Below are positions 28,132-36,130 of a stretch of 64,000 bases of DNA, piece after piece. Source of the DNA: Stenotrophomonas sp. ESTM1D_MKCIP4_1. GTDB taxonomy: Bacteria > Pseudomonadota > Gammaproteobacteria > Xanthomonadales > Xanthomonadaceae. How positions within the stretch are numbered: the first letter of the stretch is position 1; every line of letters starts with the position of its first letter. The notes below the pieces were generated by a model, which was not told the origin of the DNA, did no database searches, and saw only the letters and a program-made list of their open reading frames with translations. Made by a program: the position numbers and the translations under genes. The stretch is taken from contig NZ_CP026004.1 in the NCBI RefSeq assembly GCF_003086895.1, positions 1,648,731-1,712,730 on the forward strand, read 5' to 3'.

Positions 28132-28512
28132 ATGCACCTGTCCCTGCTGAAGACCAAGATCCACCGCGCCACCGTCACCCATTCCGAGCTGAACTACGAA
28201 GGCTCGATCGCCATCGACGACAACCTGCTGGCTGCCACGGGCATCCGCGAGTTCGAGCAGGTGCACATCTGGGACGTGACCAACGGTGCACGCTTCTCGA
28301 CCTACGCCATCCGTGCCGAAGCCGGCAGCGGCGTGGTGTCGCTCAACGGCGGCGCTGCACGCCACGTACAGGTCGGTGACATCATCATCATTGCTGCGTT
28401 CGCCAGCATGACCGAACAGGAAGCCGACAGCTTCAAGCCGAAGCTGGTGTACGTGGACGGCAACAACCAGATCACCCACACCAACGACACGATCCCGACC
28501 CAGGCCGCATGA
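28132..28512 (+). CDS. panD: Aspartate 1-decarboxylase proenzyme
   Basis: Makes beta-alanine from aspartate for pantothenate. The 126-residue proenzyme cleaves itself between Gly24 and Ser25 (NYEGSIAID), turning Ser25 into the pyruvoyl cofactor. Other hallmarks are [15 protein letters not shown], Tyr in TYAI, and [12 protein letters not shown] 28132 gives the standard length. The stop overlaps the pgi ATG (ATGA). Confidence 0.96.
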   Translation: MHLSLLKTKIHRATVTHSELNYEGSIAIDDNLLAATGIREFEQVHIWDVTNGARFSTYAIRAEAGSGVVSLNGGAARHVQVGDIIIIAAFASMTEQEADSFKPKLVYVDGNNQITHTNDTIPTQAA

Positions 28513-30023
28513 CAACGAACAACGGATTCGACTCGCTGCATTCCCACGCCCAGCGCCTGAAGGGCGCGAGCATCCCCAGCCTCCTCGCCGCCGAACCCGG
28601 CCGTGTGCAGGACCTGGCGCTGCGGGTCGGTCCGTTGTACGTCAACTTCGCGCGGCAGAAATATGATGCTGCGGCGTTGCAGGCATTGCTGGCGCTGGCC
28701 GCCGACCGTGATGTCGGCGGTGCCATCACCCGTCTGTTCCGTGGCGAGCAGGTCAACCTGACCGAGGGCCGCGCCGCGCTGCATACCGCGCTGCGTGGCG
28801 ACGTGGTTGATGCGCCGGTGGCGGCCGATGCCTATGCCACCGCGCGCGGAATCCGCGAGCGCATGGGCGTGCTGGTGCGCGCGCTGGAAGACAGCGGCGT
28901 GACCGACGTGGTCAGCGTGGGCATCGGCGGTTCCGATCTGGGCCCGCGCCTGGTGGCCGATGCACTGCGACCGGTCAGCGGCGCACGCCTGCGCGTGCAT
29001 TTCGTGTCGAACGTGGACGGCGCCGCCATGCAGCGCACGCTGGCCACGCTGGATCCGGCGAAGACCGCTGGCATCCTCATTTCCAAGACCTTCGGTACCC
29101 AGGAAACCCTGCTCAACGGGCAGATCCTGCATGACTGGCTGGGCGGCAGCGACCGCCTGTACGCGGTCAGCGCCAACCCCGAGCGTGCGGCCAAGGCCTT
29201 CGCCATCGCCGCCGATCGCGTGCTGCCGATGTGGGACTGGGTGGGCGGCCGTTACTCGCTGTGGTCTGCGGTGGGTTTCCCCATTGCGCTGGCCATCGGT
29301 TTCGAGCGTTTCGAGCAGCTGCTGGAGGGCGCCGCGCAGATGGACGCGCACGCGCTGGACGCGCCGCTGGAGCGCAACCTGCCGGTGCTGCACGGCCTGA
29401 CCGACATCTGGAACCGCAACGTGCTGGGCCATGCCACGCACGCGGTGATGACCTATGACCAGCGCCTGGCGCTGCTGCCGGCCTACCTGCAGCAGCTGGT
29501 GATGGAAAGCCTGGGCAAGCGCGTACAGCGCGACGGCCAGCCGGTCACCACCGACACCGTGCCGGTGTGGTGGGGCGGGGCGGGCACCGACGTGCAGCAC
29601 AGCTTCTTCCAGGCGCTGCACCAGGGCACCAGCATCATCCCGGCCGATTTCATCGGCTGCGTGCACAGCGATGATCCGTACACGGTCAACCACCAGGCCC
29701 TGCTGGCCAACCTGCTGGCACAGACCGAGGCGCTGGCCAACGGCCAGGCCAGCGACGATCCGCATCGCGATTACCCGGGCGGCCGCCCGAGCACGCTCAT
29801 CCTGCTCGATGCGCTGACCCCGCAGGCGCTGGGCGCGCTGATCGCCATGTACGAGCACGCCGTGTACGTACAGTCGGTCATCTGGAACATCAACGCCTTC
29901 GACCAGTTCGGCGTCGAACTGGGCAAGCAGCTGGCCAGTGGCCTGTTGCCGGCCCTGCAGGGTGAGGATGTGGCGATTGCCGATCCCATGACCCGCGAGA
30001 TCCTGGCCCAGCTGAAGCGCTGA
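28509..30023 (+). CDS. pgi: Glucose-6-phosphate isomerase
   Basis: Interconverts glucose-6-phosphate and fructose-6-phosphate. The 504-residue protein has [41 protein letters not shown] (PGI signature), [20 protein letters not shown] and the C-terminal signature [18 protein letters not shown]. It overlaps panD by 4 bp, an unusual coupling of pantothenate and sugar genes. Its last 61 bp lie within a 115-bp unit that is duplicated downstream. Confidence 0.96.
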   Translation: MTTNNGFDSLHSHAQRLKGASIPSLLAAEPGRVQDLALRVGPLYVNFARQKYDAAALQALLALAADRDVGGAITRLFRGEQVNLTEGRAALHTALRGDVVDAPVAADAYATARGIRERMGVLVRALEDSGVTDVVSVGIGGSDLGPRLVADALRPVSGARLRVHFVSNVDGAAMQRTLATLDPAKTAGILISKTFGTQETLLNGQILHDWLGGSDRLYAVSANPERAAKAFAIAADRVLPMWDWVGGRYSLWSAVGFPIALAIGFERFEQLLEGAAQMDAHALDAPLERNLPVLHGLTDIWNRNVLGHATHAVMTYDQRLALLPAYLQQLVMESLGKRVQRDGQPVTTDTVPVWWGGAGTDVQHSFFQALHQGTSIIPADFIGCVHSDDPYTVNHQALLANLLAQTEALANGQASDDPHRDYPGGRPSTLILLDALTPQALGALIAMYEHAVYVQSVIWNINAFDQFGVELGKQLASGLLPALQGEDVAIADPMTREILAQLKR

Positions 30024-30192
30024 GACCCTGGTAGTGCCGGCCGCTGGCCGGCATCCCCGCGATGCGTCCGGCGTTCATGAGGATGTGGCGATTGCCGATC
30101 CGATGACCCGCGGGATCCTGGCCCAACTGAAGCGCTGAGACCCTGGTAGTGCCGGCCGCTGGCCGGCATCCACACGATGCGTCCGTCGTTCA
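29963..30192. repeat. 115-bp tandem duplication including the pgi 3' end
   Basis: Copy 1 is 29963-30077 and copy 2 is 30078-30192. I count 6 differences in 115 bp. Each copy contains the last 61 bp of pgi (through its TGA), then GACCCTG, then a SMAG palindrome starting GTAGTGCCGGCCGC. The sequence TGAG stands at 29963, 30078 and 30193, consistent with slippage or unequal crossover at short homology. Confidence 0.9.
30078..30138 (+). pseudogene. Duplicated pgi 3' fragment
   Basis: A second copy of the final 61 bp of pgi, ending in its own TGA at 30136-30138. It encodes only the C-terminal tail (EDVAIADPM...LKR-like, with one residue changed) and has no start signal. A non-functional remnant of the tandem duplication. 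Confidence 0.75.
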
Positions 30193-30197
30193 TGAGA

Positions 30198-30221
30198 TTG
30201 CCGGCCAGCGGCCGGCACTAC
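30198..30221. repeat. SMAG-type palindrome, inverted copy
   Basis: The sequence TGCCGGCCAGCGGCCGGCAC ends in CTAC. With the GTAG copies at 30031 and 30146 it lies between the convergent pgi and response-regulator genes. Confidence 0.75.
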
Positions 30222-30225
30222 CGCT

Positions 30226-30789
30226 TCAGCGGCTCGGGTCGCGTTCCGGGCTCGGCCGCTTGGCCAGCTTGCGCTGCAGCGAACGGCGATGCATGCCCAG
30301 CAACCGTGCGGCCGCCGAGACGTTGCCGCCGGTCTCGTGCATTGCCTGCTGGATGTGTTCCCACTGCAGGCGGCTGATCGGCGTCATCGCGTCGGGTACT
30401 TCCAGTTCGCCGTCGTCAGCCGGGCCGTCGTCCTCCTCGCCCAGCGCGCGCAGAATCATCGGCACCGTGGAGGGCTTGGGCAGGTAGTCATCGGCACCCA
30501 GCTTGATGGCCTCGACTGCGGTCGCGATGCTGGCATACCCGGTGACCAGCAGGATCCGCATGTCCGCGCGCAGGGCGCGCAGCGGCTGGATCAGCGCCAG
30601 GCCGGAATCGCTGCCCAGCTTCAGGTCGATCAACGCAAATGCCGGCGGATGCTGGCGGGCCAGTGCCAGTGCACTGGCGGCATCCTGCGCGGTCTGCGTT
30701 TCCAGTCCCTTGCGGGCCAGGCTGCGCTGCAGGGTGCGCAGATACAGTTCGTCGTCGTCGACCAGCAGGCCGAGGGTTGAGGCGCTCAT
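30226..30789 (-). CDS. RegA/ActR/PrrA-type response regulator
   Basis: A 187-residue regulator: receiver domain (LLVDDDELYLRTL acidic pocket, phospho-acceptor Asp55 in LIDLKLGSDSG, VTGYASIATAVEAIKLGADDYLPKP), then a short Fis-type helix-turn-helix (ISRLQWEHIQQAMHETGGNVSAAARLLGMHRRSLQRKL). This layout is that of RegA/PrrA/ActR, global redox regulators in proteobacteria. Its ATG overlaps the kinase stop as ATGA. Targets are probably respiration and carbon genes; that is inference. Confidence 0.9.
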   Translation of the reverse strand: MSASTLGLLVDDDELYLRTLQRSLARKGLETQTAQDAASALALARQHPPAFALIDLKLGSDSGLALIQPLRALRADMRILLVTGYASIATAVEAIKLGADDYLPKPSTVPMILRALGEEDDGPADDGELEVPDAMTPISRLQWEHIQQAMHETGGNVSAAARLLGMHRRSLQRKLAKRPSPERDPSR

Positions 30790-32012
30790 GGGGTTTCCTC
30801 GCGTGTAGCCAGTGGCAGGCGGAAGCCGACGCGGCTGCCGACCCCCTGGGCCGGGCGCATCCACATTTCGCCCTGCAGGCGTTCGATGGTGGCATGGGAC
30901 AGGGCCAGGCCCACGCCCATGCCCTCACTCTTGCTGCTGCCGAACAGCTTGCCCGGCAGCACGGCGGCACGCGCGTTGAACCCGTGTCCGTAGTCGCGCA
31001 CTTCGCCGATGAGATCCTCGCCTTCGATGCGCAGGTCCAGGTCCACGCGCGGGCGGCCGGCCTGTTCCCCGGCGTCTGCCGCATTGTTCAGCAGCACCAT
31101 CAGCAGGTGGCCCACGCCCGGGTCGAGCGGCAGGCGCAGCGGCGCGTCGTCGTTGCGGTGCAGGTCAATGGTCGGGCGCACCAGGCGCCACTGTTCAAGC
31201 ACCTGCTGGGCGCTGGCATGGCTGCGGCCGGGGCCATCGGTGGCAGCCGGTGCGGCCAGTGCCAGCACGCGCTCGCGGCACTGCACCAGCAGTTCGCGCA
31301 GGGTTTCCATGTCCTCGCGCACCTCCGGTTCTTCGCTGCGCTCGGCTACGTCGTCGGCCAGCAGGGTCATGGTCGCCAGCGGGGTGTTCAGTTCGTGCGC
31401 CACCGACGCCGCGTGCGTGGCCAGGGCGACGATGCCTTCGTTGCGGGCGAAGCGTTCGCGCAGCGCCGAGAGCTCCAGTTCGCGCACGCGCAGGGCCATG
31501 GCCAAACGGGTGGAGAAGGTCAGCACCACCGCCGCCGACAGCAGGAAGTTGGCGACCACGCCCCAGCGGTTGAGATCCAGCGCGCGGAAATAGCCGGTGG
31601 GCAGCGGCTGGCCGAACAGCCCGCTGGCGGCGTAGCCGAGCAGGCAGGCGGTGGCCACGGCCAGGGCCCAGCGCAGGGGCAGGGCGAACGCGGCCAGGGC
31701 GATCAGGATCAGGAACAGCGAGCCGAACGGGTTGGCGATGCCGCCGCTCCAGCCAACCATCCAGGTCAGGATGATCACGTCCACCAGGATGTGGCCGAAC
31801 GCGGTCAGCGGCGCGGTGTCGTCCGGTTCGGGGCGCAGCTGCGTGTACAGGTTGAAGACGGCCAGCACGGCCACGCCCGCCCACAGGGGCAGCTGCGGCA
31901 GCGGCAGGCCCAGCACCCAGGTGGCCACCAGGATGGTCGCGGCCTGGCCGGCCACGGCCAGCCAGCGCAGGCTGCACAGGGTACGTAGGAAGGGGGCGTC
32001 GGGACCGGTCAT
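30786..32012 (-). CDS. RegB/PrrB/ActS-type redox sensor histidine kinase
   Basis: A 408-residue membrane kinase. Six hydrophobic segments fill residues about 15-170. The loop motif GGIANPF (90-96) matches the quinone-sensing heptapeptide of RegB. The phospho-His is His206 in ASVAHELNTPLAT, and Cys245 in VQCRERVL is placed like the redox-active Cys of RegB. The ATPase domain has NNAADAGEQAG, DYGHGF and GMGVGLALSHATIERLQG. ATG 32012 starts the first membrane segment region. It is coupled to the response regulator. Confidence 0.9.
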   Translation of the reverse strand: MTGPDAPFLRTLCSLRWLAVAGQAATILVATWVLGLPLPQLPLWAGVAVLAVFNLYTQLRPEPDDTAPLTAFGHILVDVIILTWMVGWSGGIANPFGSLFLILIALAAFALPLRWALAVATACLLGYAASGLFGQPLPTGYFRALDLNRWGVVANFLLSAAVVLTFSTRLAMALRVRELELSALRERFARNEGIVALATHAASVAHELNTPLATMTLLADDVAERSEEPEVREDMETLRELLVQCRERVLALAAPAATDGPGRSHASAQQVLEQWRLVRPTIDLHRNDDAPLRLPLDPGVGHLLMVLLNNAADAGEQAGRPRVDLDLRIEGEDLIGEVRDYGHGFNARAAVLPGKLFGSSKSEGMGVGLALSHATIERLQGEMWMRPAQGVGSRVGFRLPLATREETP

Positions 32013-32114
32013 GCCCGCCCATCGTATGCGTTCACCGGGCAACCTGCCTGCGACAATCGGCCGCAGATGTGCCGCCGCCTGAATGGGAATCGCCCGGAAT
32101 GCAGGGCCGGGCGG

Positions 32115-32120
32115 TAGAAT
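32115..32120 (+). promoter_or_regulatory. Candidate -10 box directly before ispG
   Basis: The sequence TAGAAT ends 6 bp before the ispG ATG. If used, transcription would begin at or very near the start codon, giving a leaderless mRNA. No clear -35 is seen. Confidence 0.35.
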
Positions 32121-32126
32121 GCGCCC

Positions 32127-33392
32127 ATGCACGACGCCGTCACCCGCCCGACCCAACCCTCCGATGCCACTGCCTGGTCCCGTCGCCAGACCCATGCCGT
32201 CCAGATCGGCGGGGTCACCGTAGGCGGCGGCAAGCCGGTGGTGGTGCAGTCGATGACCAACACCGACACCGCCGACCTGGCCTCCAGCGTGAAGCAGGTG
32301 GCCGAGTTGTGGCGGGCCGGTTCGGAAATGGTGCGCCTGACCGTCAATACCGTGGAAGCGGCTGCGGCCATTCCGCGCATCGTCGACAAGCTGGCGATGA
32401 TGGGCATCGAGGTGCCGCTGATCGGTGACTTCCACTACAACGGCCACCAGCTGCTGACCGCCGAACCGGCCTGTGCCGAGGCGTTGGCCAAGTACCGCAT
32501 CAACCCGGGCAACGTCGGTTTCGGCAAGAAGAAGGACCTGCAGTTCGCCCAGCTGATCGAATTCGCCATCCGCTACAACAAGCCGGTGCGCATCGGTGCC
32601 AACTGGGGTTCGCTGGACCAGGCCCTGGCGGCGAAGCTGATGGACGAGAACAACCACCGCGAACAGCCCTGGGACGCCGGCCGCGTGCTGCGCGAGGCGC
32701 TGATCCGTTCGGCGCTGGATTCGGCCGAGCAGGCGGTGGAGATCGGCCTGCCGCGTGATCGCATCATTCTTTCGGCCAAGGTCAGCGGCGTGCAGGAACT
32801 CATCGCGGTGTACCGCGATCTGGCCCAGCGTTCGGATTTCGCCCTGCACCTGGGCCTGACCGAAGCCGGCATCGGCAGCAAGGGCATCGTCGCGTCGGCG
32901 GCGGCGCTGAGCGTGCTGCTGCAGGAAGGCATCGGCGACACCATCCGCATTTCGCTGACCCCCGAGCCGGGGCAGTCGCGTACGCAGGAAGTGATCGTCG
33001 CGCAGGAACTGCTGCAGACCACCGGCCAGCGCGCCTTCACGCCGCTGGTCACGGCCTGCCCGGGCTGCGGGCGCACCACCTCCGAGTTCTTCCAGGAACT
33101 GGCCAAGGTCGTGCAGAACCACGTGCGCGAAAAGATGCCGGTGTGGAAGGTGCAGCACCCCGGCGCGGAGAACATGACCCTGGCCGTGATGGGCTGCATC
33201 GTCAACGGACCGGGCGAGTCGCGCCACGCCAACATCGGTATTTCCCTGCCGGGTACCGGCGAAACGCCGGCCGCGCCGGTGTTCGTCGATGGCGAGAAGA
33301 AGGTGACCCTGCGTGGTGACAACATCGCCCAGGAATTCGTTGCCCTGATCGACGAATATGTCGAACAGAAGTATGTCCGGATTGCCGGATAA
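32127..33392 (+). CDS. ispG: 4-hydroxy-3-methylbut-2-enyl-diphosphate synthase (flavodoxin)
   Basis: Penultimate step of the MEP isoprenoid pathway; a 4Fe-4S enzyme. The 421-residue protein has an N-terminal barrel ([45 protein letters not shown]) and a C-terminal cluster domain with [13 protein letters not shown] and [11 protein letters not shown] that supplies the three Cys ligands. The extended barrel length is that of the gammaproteobacterial form. The PAP2 gene overlaps its 3' end. Confidence 0.96.
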   Translation: MHDAVTRPTQPSDATAWSRRQTHAVQIGGVTVGGGKPVVVQSMTNTDTADLASSVKQVAELWRAGSEMVRLTVNTVEAAAAIPRIVDKLAMMGIEVPLIGDFHYNGHQLLTAEPACAEALAKYRINPGNVGFGKKKDLQFAQLIEFAIRYNKPVRIGANWGSLDQALAAKLMDENNHREQPWDAGRVLREALIRSALDSAEQAVEIGLPRDRIILSAKVSGVQELIAVYRDLAQRSDFALHLGLTEAGIGSKGIVASAAALSVLLQEGIGDTIRISLTPEPGQSRTQEVIVAQELLQTTGQRAFTPLVTACPGCGRTTSEFFQELAKVVQNHVREKMPVWKVQHPGAENMTLAVMGCIVNGPGESRHANIGISLPGTGETPAAPVFVDGEKKVTLRGDNIAQEFVALIDEYVEQKYVRIAG

Positions 33393-34122
33393 GCCGGCGA
33401 TCCTGGCCGCGCCGGAACCGGCGTCCGGCTTCCGACACTGGATGGCGCGCAACGCGTGGCGCCTGGTGCTGCTGTTTGCCGGCGTGCTGCTGCCGCTGGC
33501 CTGCTTCGTCGCACTGGCCGATGAAGTGCATGAGTTCGAGTCGTTCCATTTCGATGCCCCGCTGCTGTGGCAGATGCACGGGCTGCATTCGCCGTGGCTG
33601 GACCGATTTTTCGTGCTGCTGTCGAAACTGGGCTACGAATGGTTCCTGATCCCGGCCGACGTACTCATCGTCGCCCTGCTGCTGTGGCACAGGCGTTGGC
33701 GCGAGGCGACCTTCGTGGCGGTGTGCTTCGTCGGCTCTGCGCTGCTGAACATGGGCAGCAAGCAGTTTTTCCAGCGTGACCGCCCCAGCCTGTGGGAATC
33801 GATCGCGCCGGAATCCACGTTCAGCTTCCCCAGCGGGCATGCGATGGGCAGCATGACCCTGGCGGCGACCCTGGTGCTGCTGGCCTGGAACACCCGCTGG
33901 CGCTGGCCGGTGCTGGTGCTGGCGCCGCTGTTCAGCCTGCTGGTCAGCGTCTCGCGGGTCTATCTGGGGGTGCATTACCCCTCCGATATCCTCGCCGGAT
34001 GGTGTGCGGCGCTGGTTTGGGTGGTAGGGTGCTATCTGGTCATGTTCCGTCGCCGGCAACCCTGGCGACACCGCGGTTCGCCGCAAGCAGCGGCCAGCGA
34101 AGCGATCGCAACAGGGGAGTGA
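33358..34122 (+). CDS. PAP2-family membrane phosphatase
   Basis: A 254-residue membrane phosphatase with about six segments. The three PAP2 motifs are present: [20 protein letters not shown], and [16 protein letters not shown]. Substrates in the family include undecaprenyl pyrophosphate and phosphatidylglycerol phosphate; overlap with ispG hints at isoprenoid pyrophosphate but does not prove it. The start may be ATG 33358 or ATG 33373; both overlap ispG. Confidence 0.88.
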   Translation: MSNRSMSGLPDKPAILAAPEPASGFRHWMARNAWRLVLLFAGVLLPLACFVALADEVHEFESFHFDAPLLWQMHGLHSPWLDRFFVLLSKLGYEWFLIPADVLIVALLLWHRRWREATFVAVCFVGSALLNMGSKQFFQRDRPSLWESIAPESTFSFPSGHAMGSMTLAATLVLLAWNTRWRWPVLVLAPLFSLLVSVSRVYLGVHYPSDILAGWCAALVWVVGCYLVMFRRRQPWRHRGSPQAAASEAIATGE

Positions 34123-34322
34123 CGTGGATGCCCCTTCACGGGTGTCCATGAAAGAGCAGGTTGTTTCGTTGTAGCGGGTTCTGTGGGACAGGGGGCAACA
34201 TCGATGTGCGAAGAATGTGATGCGCAAGGCAGAACGCCGTTTTTGCGCAGTCATCGTGCTTGCGGTGCTGGGGTGCCCTGCCTAGCGTGGCCCGCAATGG
34301 CCGCATTCGATGAGGTACGTGA

Positions 34323-34970
34323 ATGACGATTCGAGTCTACCTGGTGGACGACCACGCGCTGGTCCGCACCGGTATGAAGATGATCCTGTCGGGTGAATCC
34401 GACATCGAGGTCGTGGGGGAAGCCGAGACCGGCGAGGATGGGCTGCGCGAGATCCGCCAGCTGCTGCCGGACGTCGTGCTGTGCGATCTGCACCTGCCGG
34501 GTGTCAGTGGCATGGAGGTGACCGAACGCATCGTGCGTGGCCACCGTGCCACCCGCGTGGTGATCGTTTCCGTGCTGGAGGATGGACCGCTGCCCAAGCG
34601 TCTGCTGGAAGCGGGTGCCGCCGGTTACATCGGCAAGGGCTGCGATGCGCAGGAACTGCTGCGTGCGGTGCGTGACGTGGCGGCCGGCCGCCGTTACCTG
34701 GGCACCAGCATCGCGCAGAACCTGGCGCTGTCCACGGTGGAAGGCAATGCCTCGCCGTTCGACACGCTGTCGCCGCGTGAACTGGAAGTGGCACTGCTGC
34801 TGACCCAGGGGCTGCGCCAGGAAGACATCGCACGGCGCCTGAGCCTGAGTGCGAAGACGGTGAACACGCACAAGGCGCGGTTGTTCGAGAAGATGGGGAT
34901 CAGCGACAACATTGCGTTGGCGCGCATGGCCAGCCAATACGGGCTGGTGGATCCGGCACGGCCGCTGTAA
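34323..34970 (+). CDS. uvrY: UvrY/GacA/SirA-type response regulator (NarL family)
   Basis: A 215-residue regulator. The receiver domain has VYLVDDHALVRTGMKMIL and phospho-Asp55 in VLCDLHLPGVSG, with Lys in AAGYIGKG. The C-terminal LuxR-type helix-turn-helix is LSPRELEVALLLTQGLRQEDIARRLSLSAKTVNTHK-like. In relatives this regulator, with the BarA/GacS kinase, drives CsrB-type small RNAs. No kinase or uvrC neighbour is in the window. A 200-bp upstream gap separates it from the PAP2 gene. Confidence 0.9.
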   Translation: MTIRVYLVDDHALVRTGMKMILSGESDIEVVGEAETGEDGLREIRQLLPDVVLCDLHLPGVSGMEVTERIVRGHRATRVVIVSVLEDGPLPKRLLEAGAAGYIGKGCDAQELLRAVRDVAAGRRYLGTSIAQNLALSTVEGNASPFDTLSPRELEVALLLTQGLRQEDIARRLSLSAKTVNTHKARLFEKMGISDNIALARMASQYGLVDPARPL

Positions 34971-35029
34971 CAGGGTTCGGCCAACGGCGAAGCCCCTCGC
35001 GGTGGTGGTGCGGTTGGATTTCTGGGGTT

Positions 35030-35133
35030 GGCCGGGCGGATGGGCTGTACAGGGGACGCTGCAAGTACGTCCCTGTAAGCTCGGTCGCCGCATCCATGCG
35101 GCTCACGCCCCTGCACAGCCCATCCGCCCGGCC
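35030..35133. repeat. Composite hairpin element, copy B
   Basis: Inverted arms of 26 nt (35030-35055 and 35108-35133) pair with one mismatch, which is a G-U in RNA. The 52-nt core is nearly that of copy A. Where they differ, in the small hairpin (GCCGCATCCATGCGGC here, GCGCCATCCATGGCGC in A), both sides change together and pairing is kept. It lies between convergent uvrY and eda. Confidence 0.8.
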
Positions 35134-35215
35134 ATGGACAGTTTCCGTGCGCCGCCACCGCGGAATGAAGAAGGAAGAGCAGGAGCGGGGCGCGCGCTTT
35201 GCGCGCTCGTTGCCC

Positions 35216-35256
35216 GGGGTCGGATCCCTTTCCCATCGGGAAAGGGCTCTGACCCC
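35216..35256. repeat. GGGGTC...GACCCC palindrome next to eda
   Basis: The sequence starts GGGGTCGGATCCCTTTCCC and ends GGGAAAGGGCTCTGACCCC. It lies 10 bp past the eda stop on the minus strand and could serve as its terminator. Confidence 0.65.
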
Positions 35257-35265
35257 CGCTAAGCG

Positions 35266-35925
35266 TCAGTGGCCGCGGACGCGCTTGATGATCTTGGCGG
35301 CGTCGGCAGCGCTGGCGCGCACCTTGTCCCACTCGCCGTCGGCGATCCAGTTGCCCGGCACCATCCACGAGCCACCGATGCAGACCACGTTCTTCTGCTC
35401 CAGGTACTCGGCAGCGGTGTTTTCAGTGATGCCACCGGTCGGGCACAGCTTGAGGTCGGCGACCGGGCCAGCCAGGCCCTTGATCATCGCCAGGCCCCCC
35501 ACGGCCGTAGCCGGGAACAGCTTGCACACCCGGAAACCGCGCGCGTAGAGCGACAGCAGCTCGGTCGGCGTGGCCGCACCCGGCACCACCGGCAGCGGCG
35601 CGGCCGCCAGTGCATCGGCCAGCACCGGTGGCGTACCCGGCGTCACCAGGAAATCCGCACCTGCATCGATGGACTGCTGCATCTGCTCCACGGTCAGCAC
35701 CGTACCTGCACCCACCACCACATCGGGCAGCTCGCGCTTGAGCATCGCCAGCGCTTCCATCGCCACCGGCGTACGCAGCGTCAACTCGATGGCCGGCAGG
35801 CCACCTTCCAGCAGCGCCGCACTCACCGCGCGCGCCTGGTCCAGCGTATGAATCGTCACCACCGGCAGAATGCCCGCCGCATGCAGCAGTTCCGCCGCCT
35901 TCACCTGATGTTGCTCGATACCCAT
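35266..35925 (-). CDS. eda: KDPG/KHG aldolase
   Basis: Last step of the Entner-Doudoroff pathway: splits KDPG to pyruvate and glyceraldehyde-3-phosphate. The 219-residue barrel has the catalytic Glu in AIELTLRTP, VGAGTVLT, VTPGTPP and the Schiff-base Lys135 in RVCKLFPAT. It is last gene of the zwf-glk-pgl-edd-eda set, separated from edd by 205 bp that hold composite hairpin E. Confidence 0.95.
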   Translation of the reverse strand: MGIEQHQVKAAELLHAAGILPVVTIHTLDQARAVSAALLEGGLPAIELTLRTPVAMEALAMLKRELPDVVVGAGTVLTVEQMQQSIDAGADFLVTPGTPPVLADALAAAPLPVVPGAATPTELLSLYARGFRVCKLFPATAVGGLAMIKGLAGPVADLKLCPTGGITENTAAEYLEQKNVVCIGGSWMVPGNWIADGEWDKVRASAADAAKIIKRVRGH

Positions 35926-35996
35926 GCTTTTGCCCTTGCCTTTGCTCTTCTTGATTCAGTGGCCGCAGCGCAAATGACGCGCCGGGAATTGTCCAA

Positions 35997-36100
35997 GGGC
36001 AGTAGAGCGCCCTGGTCGGGACCGTGAGCGGCATGGATGCCGCGACCGAGCCCCCATGGATGGGTTTACGGCGTGTCCCGGCCAGGGCGCTCTACTGCCC
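35997..36100. repeat. Composite hairpin element, copy E (between edd and eda)
   Basis: Inverted arms of 26 nt (35997-36022 and 36075-36100) pair with one G-U type mismatch around a 52-nt core. The core is in the opposite orientation to copies A to C. It is the only copy between two genes of the same operon and might lower eda expression relative to edd, or protect edd mRNA 3' ends. Confidence 0.8.
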
Positions 36101-36130
36101 AAGCCGGGAAGCCTGCCGCGGCTTTTCGCT

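Noticed and set aside
34123..34322. Small gene between the PAP2 phosphatase and uvrY
   Set aside because: No frame has a start with a ribosome binding site and a plausible length; the gap is treated as the upstream region of uvrY.
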